From assembly GCA_963746735.1 (NCBI GenBank), contig CAVVCO010000028.1, positions 1 through 64,000 on the forward strand: a stretch of DNA of 64,000 nt, read 5' to 3'. The number at the start of each line of letters is the position of its first letter. Position 1 is the first letter of the stretch. The notes under the pieces are model-generated. The model saw only the letters and a program-made list of their open reading frames with translations, was not told the origin of the DNA and did not search any database. A program made the translations under genes and the position numbers. Source of the DNA: CAVSWT01 sp963746735. GTDB lineage: Bacteria > Bacteroidota > Ignavibacteria > Ignavibacteriales > Ignavibacteriaceae. Of this stretch, positions 1-8,670 are shown in pieces.

Positions 1-726
1 GCCGGTAAGAATTGTTTCGACAAATTCCTCCGGTAGTTTCTCTTTCCGCATTTCTTCAGCTAATTTTTTAAAATCGTATTCAACCGGAACATATTGAACT
101 CTTAATTTGTTATCAATTAATTCCAATATTGTATAACCAACAAAAGTATTTCCATCATTTTCAGGCCTGCCGATTACTCCAACATTTACAAAATATTTAT
201 CGTAATTTAATTTTCTGCTCCAGTGTATTCCCGTATGCGTTGCACAAATTATATCAGCATTAAAATCATGACAAAGCTTTTCTAAAAAGTGAGTTGGCGT
301 TGTTGTTTCCCATAAAAATTCATTTGTTTTTCTTGGTGAGCCATGACAAAGCAAAACTTTATAATTTCCAAGTTCAATTCTTATTTCAGAAGGCAATTCT
401 TTCATCCATATTTTAAATTCTTCACTTGTATTTTTATAAGTATAATCATAACTCAGCTTTGCAAAATAATTATCACGCGGGTCCGTATATCCGCATTGGC
501 AGTCATCCAAATTATTTCCGATAGAATTATCATAGTTTCCCTGAACAACTTTTACTTTATTATTAATTAACAATGGAAATACTTTGTTTGGATTAGGCCC
601 GAAAGCTCCCAAATCACCGAGGCAGTATATTTCATCAACTTTCTTTTTTTTACAGTCTTTTAGAACTTCTTCCAAAGCAAGATAGTTGCTGTAAACCCCA
701 CCAAATAAAGCAATCTTTTTATGCAT
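1..726 (-). CDS. Metallophosphoesterase family protein (3' end cut by window)
   Basis: Open to the left edge, so the C-terminus is missing; about 242 residues are visible. Calcineurin-like phosphoesterase motifs are readable: GDLGAFGPNP (motif II), GNYDNSIG (motif III), CHGSP (motif IV) and ATHTGIHW (motif V). The first motif, normally DxHGN, reads GGVYSNYLALEE here, so the usual Asp/His metal ligands of motif I are absent, and the His of GNHD is Tyr. Many members of the YfcE-like branch carry GNYD, but loss of motif I is notable. The ATG overlaps the stop of the upstream radical SAM gene by 8 bases, so the two are probably translationally coupled. The substrate is unknown. The family call is firm; whether it is an active phosphatase is not. 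Confidence 0.85.
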   Translation of the reverse strand, partial: MHKKIALFGGVYSNYLALEEVLKDCKKKKVDEIYCLGDLGAFGPNPNKVFPLLINNKVKVVQGNYDNSIGNNLDDCQCGYTDPRDNYFAKLSYDYTYKNTSEEFKIWMKELPSEIRIELGNYKVLLCHGSPRKTNEFLWETTTPTHFLEKLCHDFNADIICATHTGIHWSRKLNYDKYFVNVGVIGRPENDGNTFVGYTILELIDNKLRVQYVPVEYDFKKLAEEMRKEKLPEEFVETILTG

Positions 727-1609
727 CTCTACTTACCGTACTAAAGTTTGAGCAAATGGCACCATACAGATAACAAGTGTAACATGCCTGATGTTTTAGC
801 TCGTACCCTTTTGATGACTTTTCTAAAGTTTCCCCAAGTTTTGCATCCGGTGCATTTACCAGTATCGGACAAACATAAACCCCTTTATTTGTAACAAGCC
901 TGCTGTTTGTGCAAATCAACTGGCTAACTTCATAATCATGAAGCATTTCTTCGTAAACGTATTCGTAATTTTCATAACCTTTAGTTCGCAAAGCCTCTTG
1001 CCCGATTTTTATTGAAGGTAATATTTTTAACCTTGGCCTTTTATATCCGTTATGCTTTAATGTTCCAATAAATCCATTAAGAATTTTTTCTTCTTCTAAT
1101 TCTTCCCATGTTTTTGTAATTGTAATAATTGGCAGAAATCCATTTTCATACAAAAGCTTTATTCCATTCATAGCTTTTTTAAAAACGCCTTTTCCCCTAA
1201 TATTATCATTCATTTCTTCTGTGTAACCATCAAGGCTTATTCGAAACTCCAGTGTATAAATTGTGTTTAAAGATATTTGATGAAGTATTTGTGCAGTGCT
1301 TTCTTTAATCAGCATTCCGTTTGTAAGTACCGTTGCAGGCCCAAACTGCAAAGTATATTCTAAAATTTGCAGAAGTTCTTTGTTAGCAAATGGTTCTCCC
1401 CCGGTAAAGTAAAATTCTTTTGTACCCATTTTGACAGCTTCATCAATATAAGATTTGCACAATTCAAAAGTCATAAACTCAAAAGTATGATTTGTAGGAC
1501 TTGAATTATTAAAGCAATGTTTGCAGGCAATATTGCAAACTGTTCCGCTTACCTGGAACCAAAGGTTGTCTAATGCGTCAAGATATATTTCAGGATATTT
1601 TAACTTCAT
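719..1609 (-). CDS. Radical SAM protein with SPASM-like Cys-rich C-terminus
   Basis: 296 residues. The radical SAM cluster motif CxxxCxxC is at C25, C29 and C32 (CNIACKHC), and the SAM-binding GGEP is at residues 70-73. The C-terminal 80 residues carry five further cysteines (near CTNS, YVCPI, QACYTC and GAICSN), consistent with an auxiliary Fe-S cluster as in SPASM/Twitch proteins. The start lies 20 bases inside the end of the SSS symporter gene and the stop overlaps the metallophosphoesterase start, so it is the middle of a coupled operon. SPASM enzymes often modify peptides or small molecules by radical chemistry; the substrate cannot be told from sequence. It does not look like ArsS: the Cys motif context and C-terminus differ. 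Confidence 0.85.
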   Translation of the reverse strand: MKLKYPEIYLDALDNLWFQVSGTVCNIACKHCFNNSSPTNHTFEFMTFELCKSYIDEAVKMGTKEFYFTGGEPFANKELLQILEYTLQFGPATVLTNGMLIKESTAQILHQISLNTIYTLEFRISLDGYTEEMNDNIRGKGVFKKAMNGIKLLYENGFLPIITITKTWEELEEEKILNGFIGTLKHNGYKRPRLKILPSIKIGQEALRTKGYENYEYVYEEMLHDYEVSQLICTNSRLVTNKGVYVCPILVNAPDAKLGETLEKSSKGYELKHQACYTCYLYGAICSNFSTVSRDA

Positions 1610-2999
1610 CTAAAACTCCAGATGATTTATTTTCATTTAAAGATATTCCGGAAACTTTTTTAATTAATAAAATTGGAATGAAATATAATATCATAATAAT
1701 TATTGTTGCGTATAAATTTACTGCTAATAGTTCTGCAAAAGGGCCATCAGAAATAAATAAATTATTAGGTAAAAGATGAAATACTAATACTATTCCCGCA
1801 GCAACTCCTGTCCACATAGCGAGATGAAATGACATTTTAGGTGCGGGTAATTTCCAAAAAATAAATATAGGGGCTAATCCCAACACCATTGTTCCGCTAA
1901 TCGTAGTTGCTGAAAGAATCGTAGGCGAAAATATTAATGGAATTGTACCGGCAATTGCTACAATTACCATAACCCATCTTCCTTTTGAAACAGATGTTAA
2001 TTCTTTTTTTGCTAAATCAACAACAATTAATTTTGATACGGAAGCAAAAGTAGAATCAACTGTAGATGATGCTGAAGTTACCATAATAAAATTCATTACT
2101 ATCATTCCTATTACCCCTAATGTTTTGGATACTTCAACTGCAGCTTGTCCAGACTTTCCTAAAAACTTAGCATAAATACCTACAAAGCTGAACAATAAAA
2201 TAAAAATGAATCCAACGATTGTTGCAATAATATAACTCTTCAAAGTTGTTTTTTCATCTGAAATAAATCCGCGGTCAGTTAATACAGGGTCATGAAAAGG
2301 GTAACTGAAAATCTGAATTAATGCAACTAAAACTAAATCAAACCCGCCGCTTAAGCTCCAATTTCCTGTATTTATAAACGGAACAAGTGAACCTTCTTTT
2401 GGCAGAATCATTCCCAGTATAATAAATAATAAAACTGCAAAAAGTGACATCTGTAATAAATCAGTTATAAGCGAGCTTCTTAAACCGCCTTTTAATGCAT
2501 ATAATAATGTCAGGGTTGTAAATACTATAATTGAAATTATATATCCGGGTGAACCAGTTTTTCCGAAATACGTTCCAATGACTTCCGTGTTTGACCAGAC
2601 TTCATTCAAAAGTCTTATTGCAACAATTATTGTAAAAAATCTAAGTGCACCAACTCCGAATTTGTTTTCCAAAAAATTGTGAAGACTTTTAACTTTTAAT
2701 TTTGTCCTTAACTTATAAATTATAATTCCGGCAACTAAAAATGATAGGTAGTAAGTTGCATAAGCAAACCCGCCTACAATACCAAAGCTCATTCCCAGGT
2801 TTGCAGCATTTGTCACTGACTTTGCAAATATCCATGAGATTACAAGACTAAAAGTCAGCATCACTGTTCCGGGTTCTTTTAATTTTTTTGATTTCCCTTT
2901 ATAAAATCCTTCGTTATTTTTTACTAAGGGGGTCATCAAAATCAGTATTACTGAAAATGCTATTAATACTATCCATTGCCAGGTTAAAACTGAATCCAT
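1590..2999 (-). CDS. Sodium:solute symporter (SSS family)
   Basis: 469 residues with about 12-13 hydrophobic segments and the SSS-family layout (Na+-coupled uptake across the inner membrane). Recognisable pieces include an ALKGGLRSSLITDLLQ segment and the later region TSASSTVDSTFASVSKL, which matches the conserved SSS helix where Na+ is bound. Solute specificity cannot be deduced. It follows the porin gene by 11 bases and overlaps the radical SAM gene by 20 bases, so porin, symporter, radical SAM and phosphoesterase should be co-transcribed. The natural reading is outer-membrane entry through the porin, Na+-driven uptake here, then enzymatic modification in the cytoplasm. Confidence 0.85.
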   Translation of the reverse strand: MDSVLTWQWIVLIAFSVILILMTPLVKNNEGFYKGKSKKLKEPGTVMLTFSLVISWIFAKSVTNAANLGMSFGIVGGFAYATYYLSFLVAGIIIYKLRTKLKVKSLHNFLENKFGVGALRFFTIIVAIRLLNEVWSNTEVIGTYFGKTGSPGYIISIIVFTTLTLLYALKGGLRSSLITDLLQMSLFAVLLFIILGMILPKEGSLVPFINTGNWSLSGGFDLVLVALIQIFSYPFHDPVLTDRGFISDEKTTLKSYIIATIVGFIFILLFSFVGIYAKFLGKSGQAAVEVSKTLGVIGMIVMNFIMVTSASSTVDSTFASVSKLIVVDLAKKELTSVSKGRWVMVIVAIAGTIPLIFSPTILSATTISGTMVLGLAPIFIFWKLPAPKMSFHLAMWTGVAAGIVLVFHLLPNNLFISDGPFAELLAVNLYATIIIMILYFIPILLIKKVSGISLNENKSSGVLDEVKIS

Positions 3000-3010
3000 T
3001 TATTTCCTCG

Positions 3011-4153
3011 TTAAAATCTTAATTGAAATGTTGAAAGCAGTAATACTTCATCGTCTTTAGCTTCAAGTCTTGTTGATGTTAAAACATTATTCCGGTTAGC
3101 TTTTTCATAAATTAAATTAATTTGATAAGAGAAGATGTTATCCTTCAACCAATTCGCTCCAATAATATAACTATTAAGCAAAGTTGGGCCTTTAAAATCA
3201 GAAAATGTTTTCCCATACCTGGAAGTTTCAAACCTGCCAATTATCTGAACTCCATCTTCATTATTGCCGGTAATAAAATACCCGGCTTCAAGATATCCCC
3301 CAGTAAAACTTTTCAATTGATTATTCATTGACAGAGCATCACTAAAATTGTAATCAAATGCTTCGCCGCGAAATAGTATTTCATTTTTACCATATTCAAA
3401 ATTTGCAAGGTAGCCAATCCTATTTCCAAATACGTTTGAATTATTAAAACTTTCAAAAGTATGGTCAAGCAAACTTAAAACTTGTGGTTGTTCATTCGCA
3501 TAACTTACACTGCCTCCAATTTTCATAACATCACTAAATTTATAATTTAATCTTCCGGTAATATTCTTACTATTATTATTTTCAGATATATTTTGTCCTG
3601 CTTCTCCGTTACCATTTGTAACGCTGATAAAGTACTCAATATTTTTTTGCTGATTACTTCCCCAAAACATCAAACCGTATTGTGTGTCAAGGCCAGGTAA
3701 AAGAAATATAGAATTTAAACCGGAATATCTTTCAATGGTAGTGAGCCTGCTTGTTGAACGATTATTTTCATCAGAGAATGGGTCAATAAATTTACCGGCT
3801 ATTAAATAATTATTATTAAACAATTTTGCCTGGACTTGCGCCAGAACCATGGCAGTTCTTTGTCCTGCAGCGTCAAATTCAAAAAATAAACTATAGTTTT
3901 GGTTATAATCAAATCCTAAATCGAGTCTCGCCCTATGAACATAAAATGAATTATTAATAGAACCATTTTGTTTTATGCTGTGATAAGCAAAAATGGTATT
4001 TATATATCCTGAAAAAAGGAAATCCCATTCATTACTGACTGATGAAATATGAATTCCGTTTCCTTTTTTATATGTAATTGATTGGCTATATAGATTAAAG
4101 GAAACCGTAATAAATAAAAAAACAATAAATGAAAGCCGTAAGAATATTTTCAT
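3011..4153 (-). CDS. Outer-membrane beta-barrel porin
   Basis: 380 residues beginning with a signal peptide (hydrophobic core about residues 5-20, ending near LYSQS). The rest is alternating-hydrophobicity beta-strand sequence rich in Asn, Tyr and Gly, with a terminal Phe (TFQLRF), as expected of a barrel inserted by Bam. Segments such as YVHRARLDLGFDYNQNYSLFFEFD resemble phosphate-selective porin O/P-type proteins, though anion selectivity is not shown. It sits between the DUF2064 gene and the SSS symporter in one operon and probably admits that transporter's solute. Confidence 0.75.
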   Translation of the reverse strand: MKIFLRLSFIVFLFITVSFNLYSQSITYKKGNGIHISSVSNEWDFLFSGYINTIFAYHSIKQNGSINNSFYVHRARLDLGFDYNQNYSLFFEFDAAGQRTAMVLAQVQAKLFNNNYLIAGKFIDPFSDENNRSTSRLTTIERYSGLNSIFLLPGLDTQYGLMFWGSNQQKNIEYFISVTNGNGEAGQNISENNNSKNITGRLNYKFSDVMKIGGSVSYANEQPQVLSLLDHTFESFNNSNVFGNRIGYLANFEYGKNEILFRGEAFDYNFSDALSMNNQLKSFTGGYLEAGYFITGNNEDGVQIIGRFETSRYGKTFSDFKGPTLLNSYIIGANWLKDNIFSYQINLIYEKANRNNVLTSTRLEAKDDEVLLLSTFQLRF

Positions 4154-4225
4154 CTGGCAATCTCCGGATATTAAAATGAGAAATAATTAGTTTGGATAAT
4201 AATTTGATTGATTTAATATTTTAAA

Positions 4226-4993
4226 TCATAAAAGATAAAAAACCGGAGGGGGAGATTTTTGTGACAGCCGCTTTGAAAAATATTCCTGACTTTGAAATGT
4301 ATCCTTAATTGTCTTTGTAAAGTTTATGCACTCATTAAATGCTAAAAATAATTTTTTAAGTGTAATTGAAAAATCAGATTTATTTAAAATCCAGTTAAAC
4401 AAATCTTTGGTATTATCTATGTCAGCTAATACTGGTTCAAATATAATTTGATTACCCGCCAAGTGAATATTTTTGCATAATTGCTTAAACTCGGAGCCGG
4501 TTTGCCATTCAATATCTTTAAACAAATTTGAATCAAACTTATTTAACCCTAACAAATAAAAACCGCCGTCAACTGAAGGGCCCAAAACAACTGAATTTTC
4601 AGATTCAAGTTTTATAAATGAATTGGTTATTATTTCAGATGAAATATCCGGTATGTCATTGCCCACTGTTACAACTTGTTCATATCCTAATTCAAAAACA
4701 TTTTTGATGCTGTTTATGAATCTTTCACTGAAATTATTACCAGTTTGTTCTTTAATTATTACGTTTTTTGATTTTGCATCTTTATTTAATTTTTGATTTA
4801 CATTTATCGGCAGGTCAGTGTATATAATTAAATCGAAACCGGTTAATTTCCTTGATTCATTAATGGTTGATAATATTTTATTGAAGAAGAGTCTATGAAT
4901 CTTTTTACTTTTCTTTTTATTCCGAAGTATGCGTTTTCGATTGCATTCGGTTTTAAAGGACATAGCAAAAAGAAGTAAAGCTTTTGATTTCAT
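4226..4993 (-). CDS. DUF2064 / TIGR04282-type nucleotidyl- or glycosyltransferase-like protein
   Basis: 255 residues. The core GNDIPDISSEII followed by VVLGPSVDGGFYLLGL is the signature of DUF2064 GT-A-fold proteins: a DxD-like site and the GPxxDGGFYL loop. NCBI names one branch of this family for arsenosugar biosynthesis. The N-terminus is unusual, because the canonical VKTRL nucleotide-binding stretch is replaced by a Lys/Arg-rich segment at residues 12-31, so catalytic equivalence is uncertain. First gene of the minus-strand operon, 72 bases before the porin, divergent from the GH113-like gene. No arsM or arsS is visible, so an arsenosugar role is not supported here. Confidence 0.7.
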   Translation of the reverse strand: MKSKALLLFAMSFKTECNRKRILRNKKKSKKIHRLFFNKILSTINESRKLTGFDLIIYTDLPINVNQKLNKDAKSKNVIIKEQTGNNFSERFINSIKNVFELGYEQVVTVGNDIPDISSEIITNSFIKLESENSVVLGPSVDGGFYLLGLNKFDSNLFKDIEWQTGSEFKQLCKNIHLAGNQIIFEPVLADIDNTKDLFNWILNKSDFSITLKKLFLAFNECINFTKTIKDTFQSQEYFSKRLSQKSPPPVFYLL

Positions 4994-5025
4994 AGTTTTA
5001 TGTATAGCAGCGAAATAATTTTTAG

Positions 5026-5033
5026 CAAATATA
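5026..5033 (-). promoter_or_regulatory. Possible Bacteroidota-type -7 element for the DUF2064-porin-SSS-rSAM operon
   Basis: On the minus strand TATATTTG matches the Bacteroidota consensus TAnnTTTG, 33 bases before the DUF2064 start codon. A TTG at the expected -33 distance is not clear, so this is a weak call. Confidence 0.3.
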
Positions 5034-5133
5034 ATATGCTTACAATATTAAAAGTGTAAAATAGTTGACAATTATATAATTTTAAAATTATTAGTTATCA
5101 TTTGGAAGTTTAGTAATAATATCTCATTCGGAA

Positions 5134-7449
5134 ATGCGGAAATCAAAAAGTAAAAAATTTTTAATCCCTTTATTTGTTGTCACTATTAGCGGCATAATTT
5201 ATTTATCGATGTCAACTTTTAACGGCCAAGTTAATAAACAAATTGGAAACAATCATAACGATTTACATACTTCCAATATTATTTTTAATTTTTTTAGAGA
5301 CAGCGGATACATAATTTATCCCTCTTCCGACAGTTCAAAAGGATTACTTAAAACTGCAGTTAATCTAAGCTCAAGATTCAAAAACAGTAATCTTAAATTA
5401 ATTGCTGATACATCTCTCACAAAAGATGAATTAGAGAATTCAAACATTATTTTATTAGGGACTTATCATTCAAACAAGATTTTAAAATTATTCAACGATA
5501 AACTTCCTGTAAAATTTGAAGACGGCAATTTCCAGTTTCTTAATAAATCATACCATAAGACATCAGATTTAGTTGATTTCAAATTTCCAAATCCATTTAA
5601 CAATAAGAAAAGTTTATTTATAATCTCCGGCAATAATGATAGCCTAATTGCTGCAAATTTTAGCTTCAGCTATTCAGGTGATTTAAGAATTAGGGATGGT
5701 TTTGAAACTCTTATTTTAACTGATTTTATAAAAGACTCTGAAAATAAGTGGAAGGTTGATTATAATAATTTTTGGGATTTTGAAAATCAAATAGATACAA
5801 TTTTAACTACAAAAAACTATACATATATCTCTCACTCACCAAAAATTAATAAAGCAGAAGTCGAAACGATTGCTGTGTTAAATGAAAAATCAGTTGCTTC
5901 GTTTCAAAAATTAGTCGGTAATTCTCTTAAGCCTATACATATTTTTTATAATCTATACAACTCATTAGAAGAAAAATCTTTAATCATTAATAATTCAAGA
6001 TTTTCAAATATCGATGAATCAAATGAGTCAGTTCATTCAGTGATAAACAATTTCATAAAAGGTGATGATTTTACACAGGATGCAATATTATTGCTTCGTC
6101 AAAATTTTGGTGTCCCAAAATTAAAATTTTTAGAAACGGGAATGTCTGTTTACTTGGGAAGGAATTGGCGAGGATTTGATTATAAATTCTGGGCAAGTAA
6201 ATTATTTCTGTCAAATAATATCCCGCCTCTTAATGAATTATTAGACAATCAAAAATCTAAAGTTTATTCTTATCTATTAACACAGCCGCTGGCAGGAGCT
6301 TTCATAGATTTTTTAATAAAAAAATTTGACATTAAAAATTTGATGGATAAATATTCTAATTGGAATCCGGCATCTCCTGAAATCAATAAATTAAATAATG
6401 AATGGCGAAACTATCTTTTAGAATTATCTAAAAAGTATAAACAAAAAATTAATCATTGGGATAAAGATTTTACCAGCGATATGCCGAAATTTTTAAAGGG
6501 AATCTCCTATGCTCACATGGGTTACAATATTTATAACGGTTATCTTTCTAAAGAATCATTTAATTCATTGGAGAGGCTTAAAAAAATTGGAGTAAATGCC
6601 ATTTCAATAATGCCGTTTACTTCTTTGCGCTATACAAATAAACCGGAACCGTTAGATTTCTGGGAATCACCTTTTGCTGAAAATGATGAAAGCTTGATTT
6701 ACCTAAAAAATGCCTCCACAAAACTTAACTTTGTTGTTATGCTTAAACCACAAATATGGTTAAGAGATGGATGGCCCGGTGATATTAGCATGAGCAATAA
6801 AAAGGACTGGGATAAATTCTTTGATTACTATTACAAATGGATTAGTCATTATGCAATGCTCGCGGAAATGTATAAAATTAAAATACTTTGTATAGGGAAT
6901 GAATTATCTAAATCTACACAAGAACATGAAGATAAGTGGATAGAAATTGCAGGCCACATTAGGAAACTTTATAGCGGTAAAATTACTTACGGAGCAAATT
7001 GGGATGATGAGTTTGAAAATTTAAAGTTTTGGAAACACTTTGATTATATAGGTATTAGTCAATATTACCCTTTGAGCAAAAAAGAAAATCCAAGTTATAT
7101 TGAATTACTCGCAGGTGCTGATTCAGTCATTAATCACATACATTTTATTCAGGAAAAATTTGGTATTCCTGTCCTATTTACTGAAGCAGGTTATAAAAAT
7201 ACATTGCAGCCATGGAAAACAGTATTTGAAAAAAACTTGCAGCCCGATTCAACTTTTGAAAACCAGGCAAGATGTTATGATGCGTTAATGAATGCCTCGT
7301 ACGGGAAAAAGTGGATAGCAGGAATGTTTTGGTGGAAATGGCCCAGTTATCTTGGGTACACTAATATTACAAGAACCGACTATTATGTTCCTTTGGATAA
7401 ACCTGCTGAAAACATAATAAAAAAATGGTATTCAAAAAGTTGGAATTAG
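5134..7449 (+). CDS. Exported two-part protein: degenerate peptidase-like domain plus GH113-like glycosidase barrel
   Basis: 771 residues. An N-terminal hydrophobic stretch (9-25) is a signal peptide or anchor. Residues 450-765 form a TIM-barrel glycoside hydrolase resembling GH113/beta-mannanase-like enzymes: ISYAHMGYN, CIGNELSKS with the likely acid/base Glu590, and FTEAGY with the likely nucleophile Glu684, both at expected strand ends. Residues about 230-420 look like a gluzincin (peptidase-MA-like) module (ETGMSVYLGRNW, then QPLAGAFIDFLIKKF), but the zinc HExxH is replaced by VHSVIN around 300-306, so protease activity is unlikely. It stands alone, divergent from the preceding operon. 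The barrel is confident; the N-terminal assignment is inference. Confidence 0.75.
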   Translation: MRKSKSKKFLIPLFVVTISGIIYLSMSTFNGQVNKQIGNNHNDLHTSNIIFNFFRDSGYIIYPSSDSSKGLLKTAVNLSSRFKNSNLKLIADTSLTKDELENSNIILLGTYHSNKILKLFNDKLPVKFEDGNFQFLNKSYHKTSDLVDFKFPNPFNNKKSLFIISGNNDSLIAANFSFSYSGDLRIRDGFETLILTDFIKDSENKWKVDYNNFWDFENQIDTILTTKNYTYISHSPKINKAEVETIAVLNEKSVASFQKLVGNSLKPIHIFYNLYNSLEEKSLIINNSRFSNIDESNESVHSVINNFIKGDDFTQDAILLLRQNFGVPKLKFLETGMSVYLGRNWRGFDYKFWASKLFLSNNIPPLNELLDNQKSKVYSYLLTQPLAGAFIDFLIKKFDIKNLMDKYSNWNPASPEINKLNNEWRNYLLELSKKYKQKINHWDKDFTSDMPKFLKGISYAHMGYNIYNGYLSKESFNSLERLKKIGVNAISIMPFTSLRYTNKPEPLDFWESPFAENDESLIYLKNASTKLNFVVMLKPQIWLRDGWPGDISMSNKKDWDKFFDYYYKWISHYAMLAEMYKIKILCIGNELSKSTQEHEDKWIEIAGHIRKLYSGKITYGANWDDEFENLKFWKHFDYIGISQYYPLSKKENPSYIELLAGADSVINHIHFIQEKFGIPVLFTEAGYKNTLQPWKTVFEKNLQPDSTFENQARCYDALMNASYGKKWIAGMFWWKWPSYLGYTNITRTDYYVPLDKPAENIIKKWYSKSWN

Positions 7450-7614
7450 TATTAAGCGGGTTATAAAATAAATATGTTTAAGCAATCTGACACTATGCTT
7501 TACATCTTTGAAAAGATTTTAACCAATAATGCAACATGTTTTAGATTTATATAATATTTTCATTCTTAAGAGCATGCTTCGAATAGCAGCTATAAATATT
7601 GAATAACATTTAAT
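7450..7614. other. Intergenic, nothing recognised
   Basis: AT-rich spacer between the GH113-like gene and the bidirectional terminator. I see no coding potential or structured RNA in it. Confidence 0.5.
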
Positions 7615-7646
7615 AAAAAAGCCTGGATGGTTACCAGGCTTTTTTA
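7615..7646. terminator. Bidirectional Rho-independent terminator
   Basis: Stem AAAAAAGCCTGG / CCAGGCTTTTTT with a 7-base loop; A- and T-tracts flank the GC stem, so it works in both directions. It lies between the plus-strand GH113-like gene and the minus-strand chimeric gene. Confidence 0.85.
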
Positions 7647-7670
7647 TCTTTACCAATATTTAATTATCTA

Positions 7671-8339
7671 TTATTTTACCAGCATTAATTTCTTCACTGA
7701 GCTAAATCTTCCAGCTACAAGTTTATACAAATACACATCGCTTGGTAAATTTTAAGCATTTAAAGTTAACACTTTATTTGTACCTTCAAACAAATCAAAT
7801 AGCCCAGGAGTACCTGTTGTTGACATATCAGCCGGGAAAGGATCGCCATCAAATACAGATTTGTAAGCAAGATGCTTTGTATCGCTAAAATTATTAGGAT
7901 TTGTCATATTTTGAAAACTAATTGTTCCCCACAAATACAAGATTTGATCCCACAAATTACTTGCAGCATCTGTAACCGTGAAACTTGTTGGTTTTGGCGG
8001 CATGGATGAACTTACTATTGATTCTGTTACTGCTATTTTGTGAGGGAAATATTTAATCCCATTTGACGGATTATAGGACATTGGATCAATTTTAACAAAA
8101 AAGATCGCAGCGTAACCAACAGCTAATATTCCGCCTATCATAAAATGAGCTATCCAGCCAACAGCCAAGGGTGCTCCCATAGTTGATGATAACATTTTAG
8201 GAATGTTCATTTCAAATCCCATTAAAGGCGCCATGTGTGTAAATGCAGTCATTGCTATTGTTGCAATAAAGCCCACAGTTAAAGCAGATTGAATTGAGAA
8301 ATGTGTTTTCCCCGCATTACTAAATTTTACTTCGTTCAA
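7671..8339 (-). pseudogene. Chimeric remnant: small membrane protein fused to the tail of a T9SS-secreted protein
   Basis: The first ~78 codons encode a two- to three-helix membrane protein start (ALTVGFIATIAMTAFTHMAP, then GWIAHFMIGGILAVGYAAIFF) resembling DUF6789-like proteins, which normally continue with more helices. Here the frame runs straight into soluble sequence typical of a secreted protein (VTDAASNLWDQILYLWG, then TPGLFDLFEGTN). After an in-frame TAA at 7752-7754 the same frame continues as NLPSDVYLYKLVAGRFSSVK and LMLVK before a second stop at 7671, which is plainly the end of a type IX sorting domain. The simplest explanation is a deletion joining two genes, followed by a nonsense change. 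The DUF6789 assignment is tentative; the T9SS tail is clear. Confidence 0.7.
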
Positions 8340-8670
8340 TATTTTATTACTCCTTTTAATTGTTATTTTTTATCCTGCTTTCAACAGGTAATTTCTGAAG
8401 TAAACTTAGGGCTTAGCTGAAAAGAGTTCTGTCAACAAATTGACATTATTAACTTTTTAAAGGAGTTTTTTTAGAGAGAGTATCTTATTGTACAGAGTTT
8501 GACTATAGGAATTACTTTTTAGGGAATTAAAATAATTTAATCATTAATTCATTTTTAGGATTTAGTTTTTTAATAGCCAGGTAGGCATTTTAATAAAAGA
8601 TTTAAGATTTGATTTTGAAGTTATTTGAGTATTTAGTGAAACTTTTTAAGTCTTCGATTTCGGAAATAAA
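8340..8670. other. Intergenic, nothing recognised
   Basis: 330 bases of AT-rich sequence between two minus-strand genes. It should hold the promoter of the chimeric gene, but I find no convincing promoter, ORF or RNA. Confidence 0.4.

Noticed and set aside
343..570. Plus-strand open frame of 75 residues
   Set aside because: It lies opposite the metallophosphoesterase gene, has no family features and low-complexity content; a shadow.
719..1609. Radical SAM gene as ArsS of an arsenosugar pathway, because a DUF2064 gene is nearby
   Set aside because: The Cys motif context and C-terminal cysteines do not match ArsS, and no arsM is visible; kept as generic radical SAM/SPASM.
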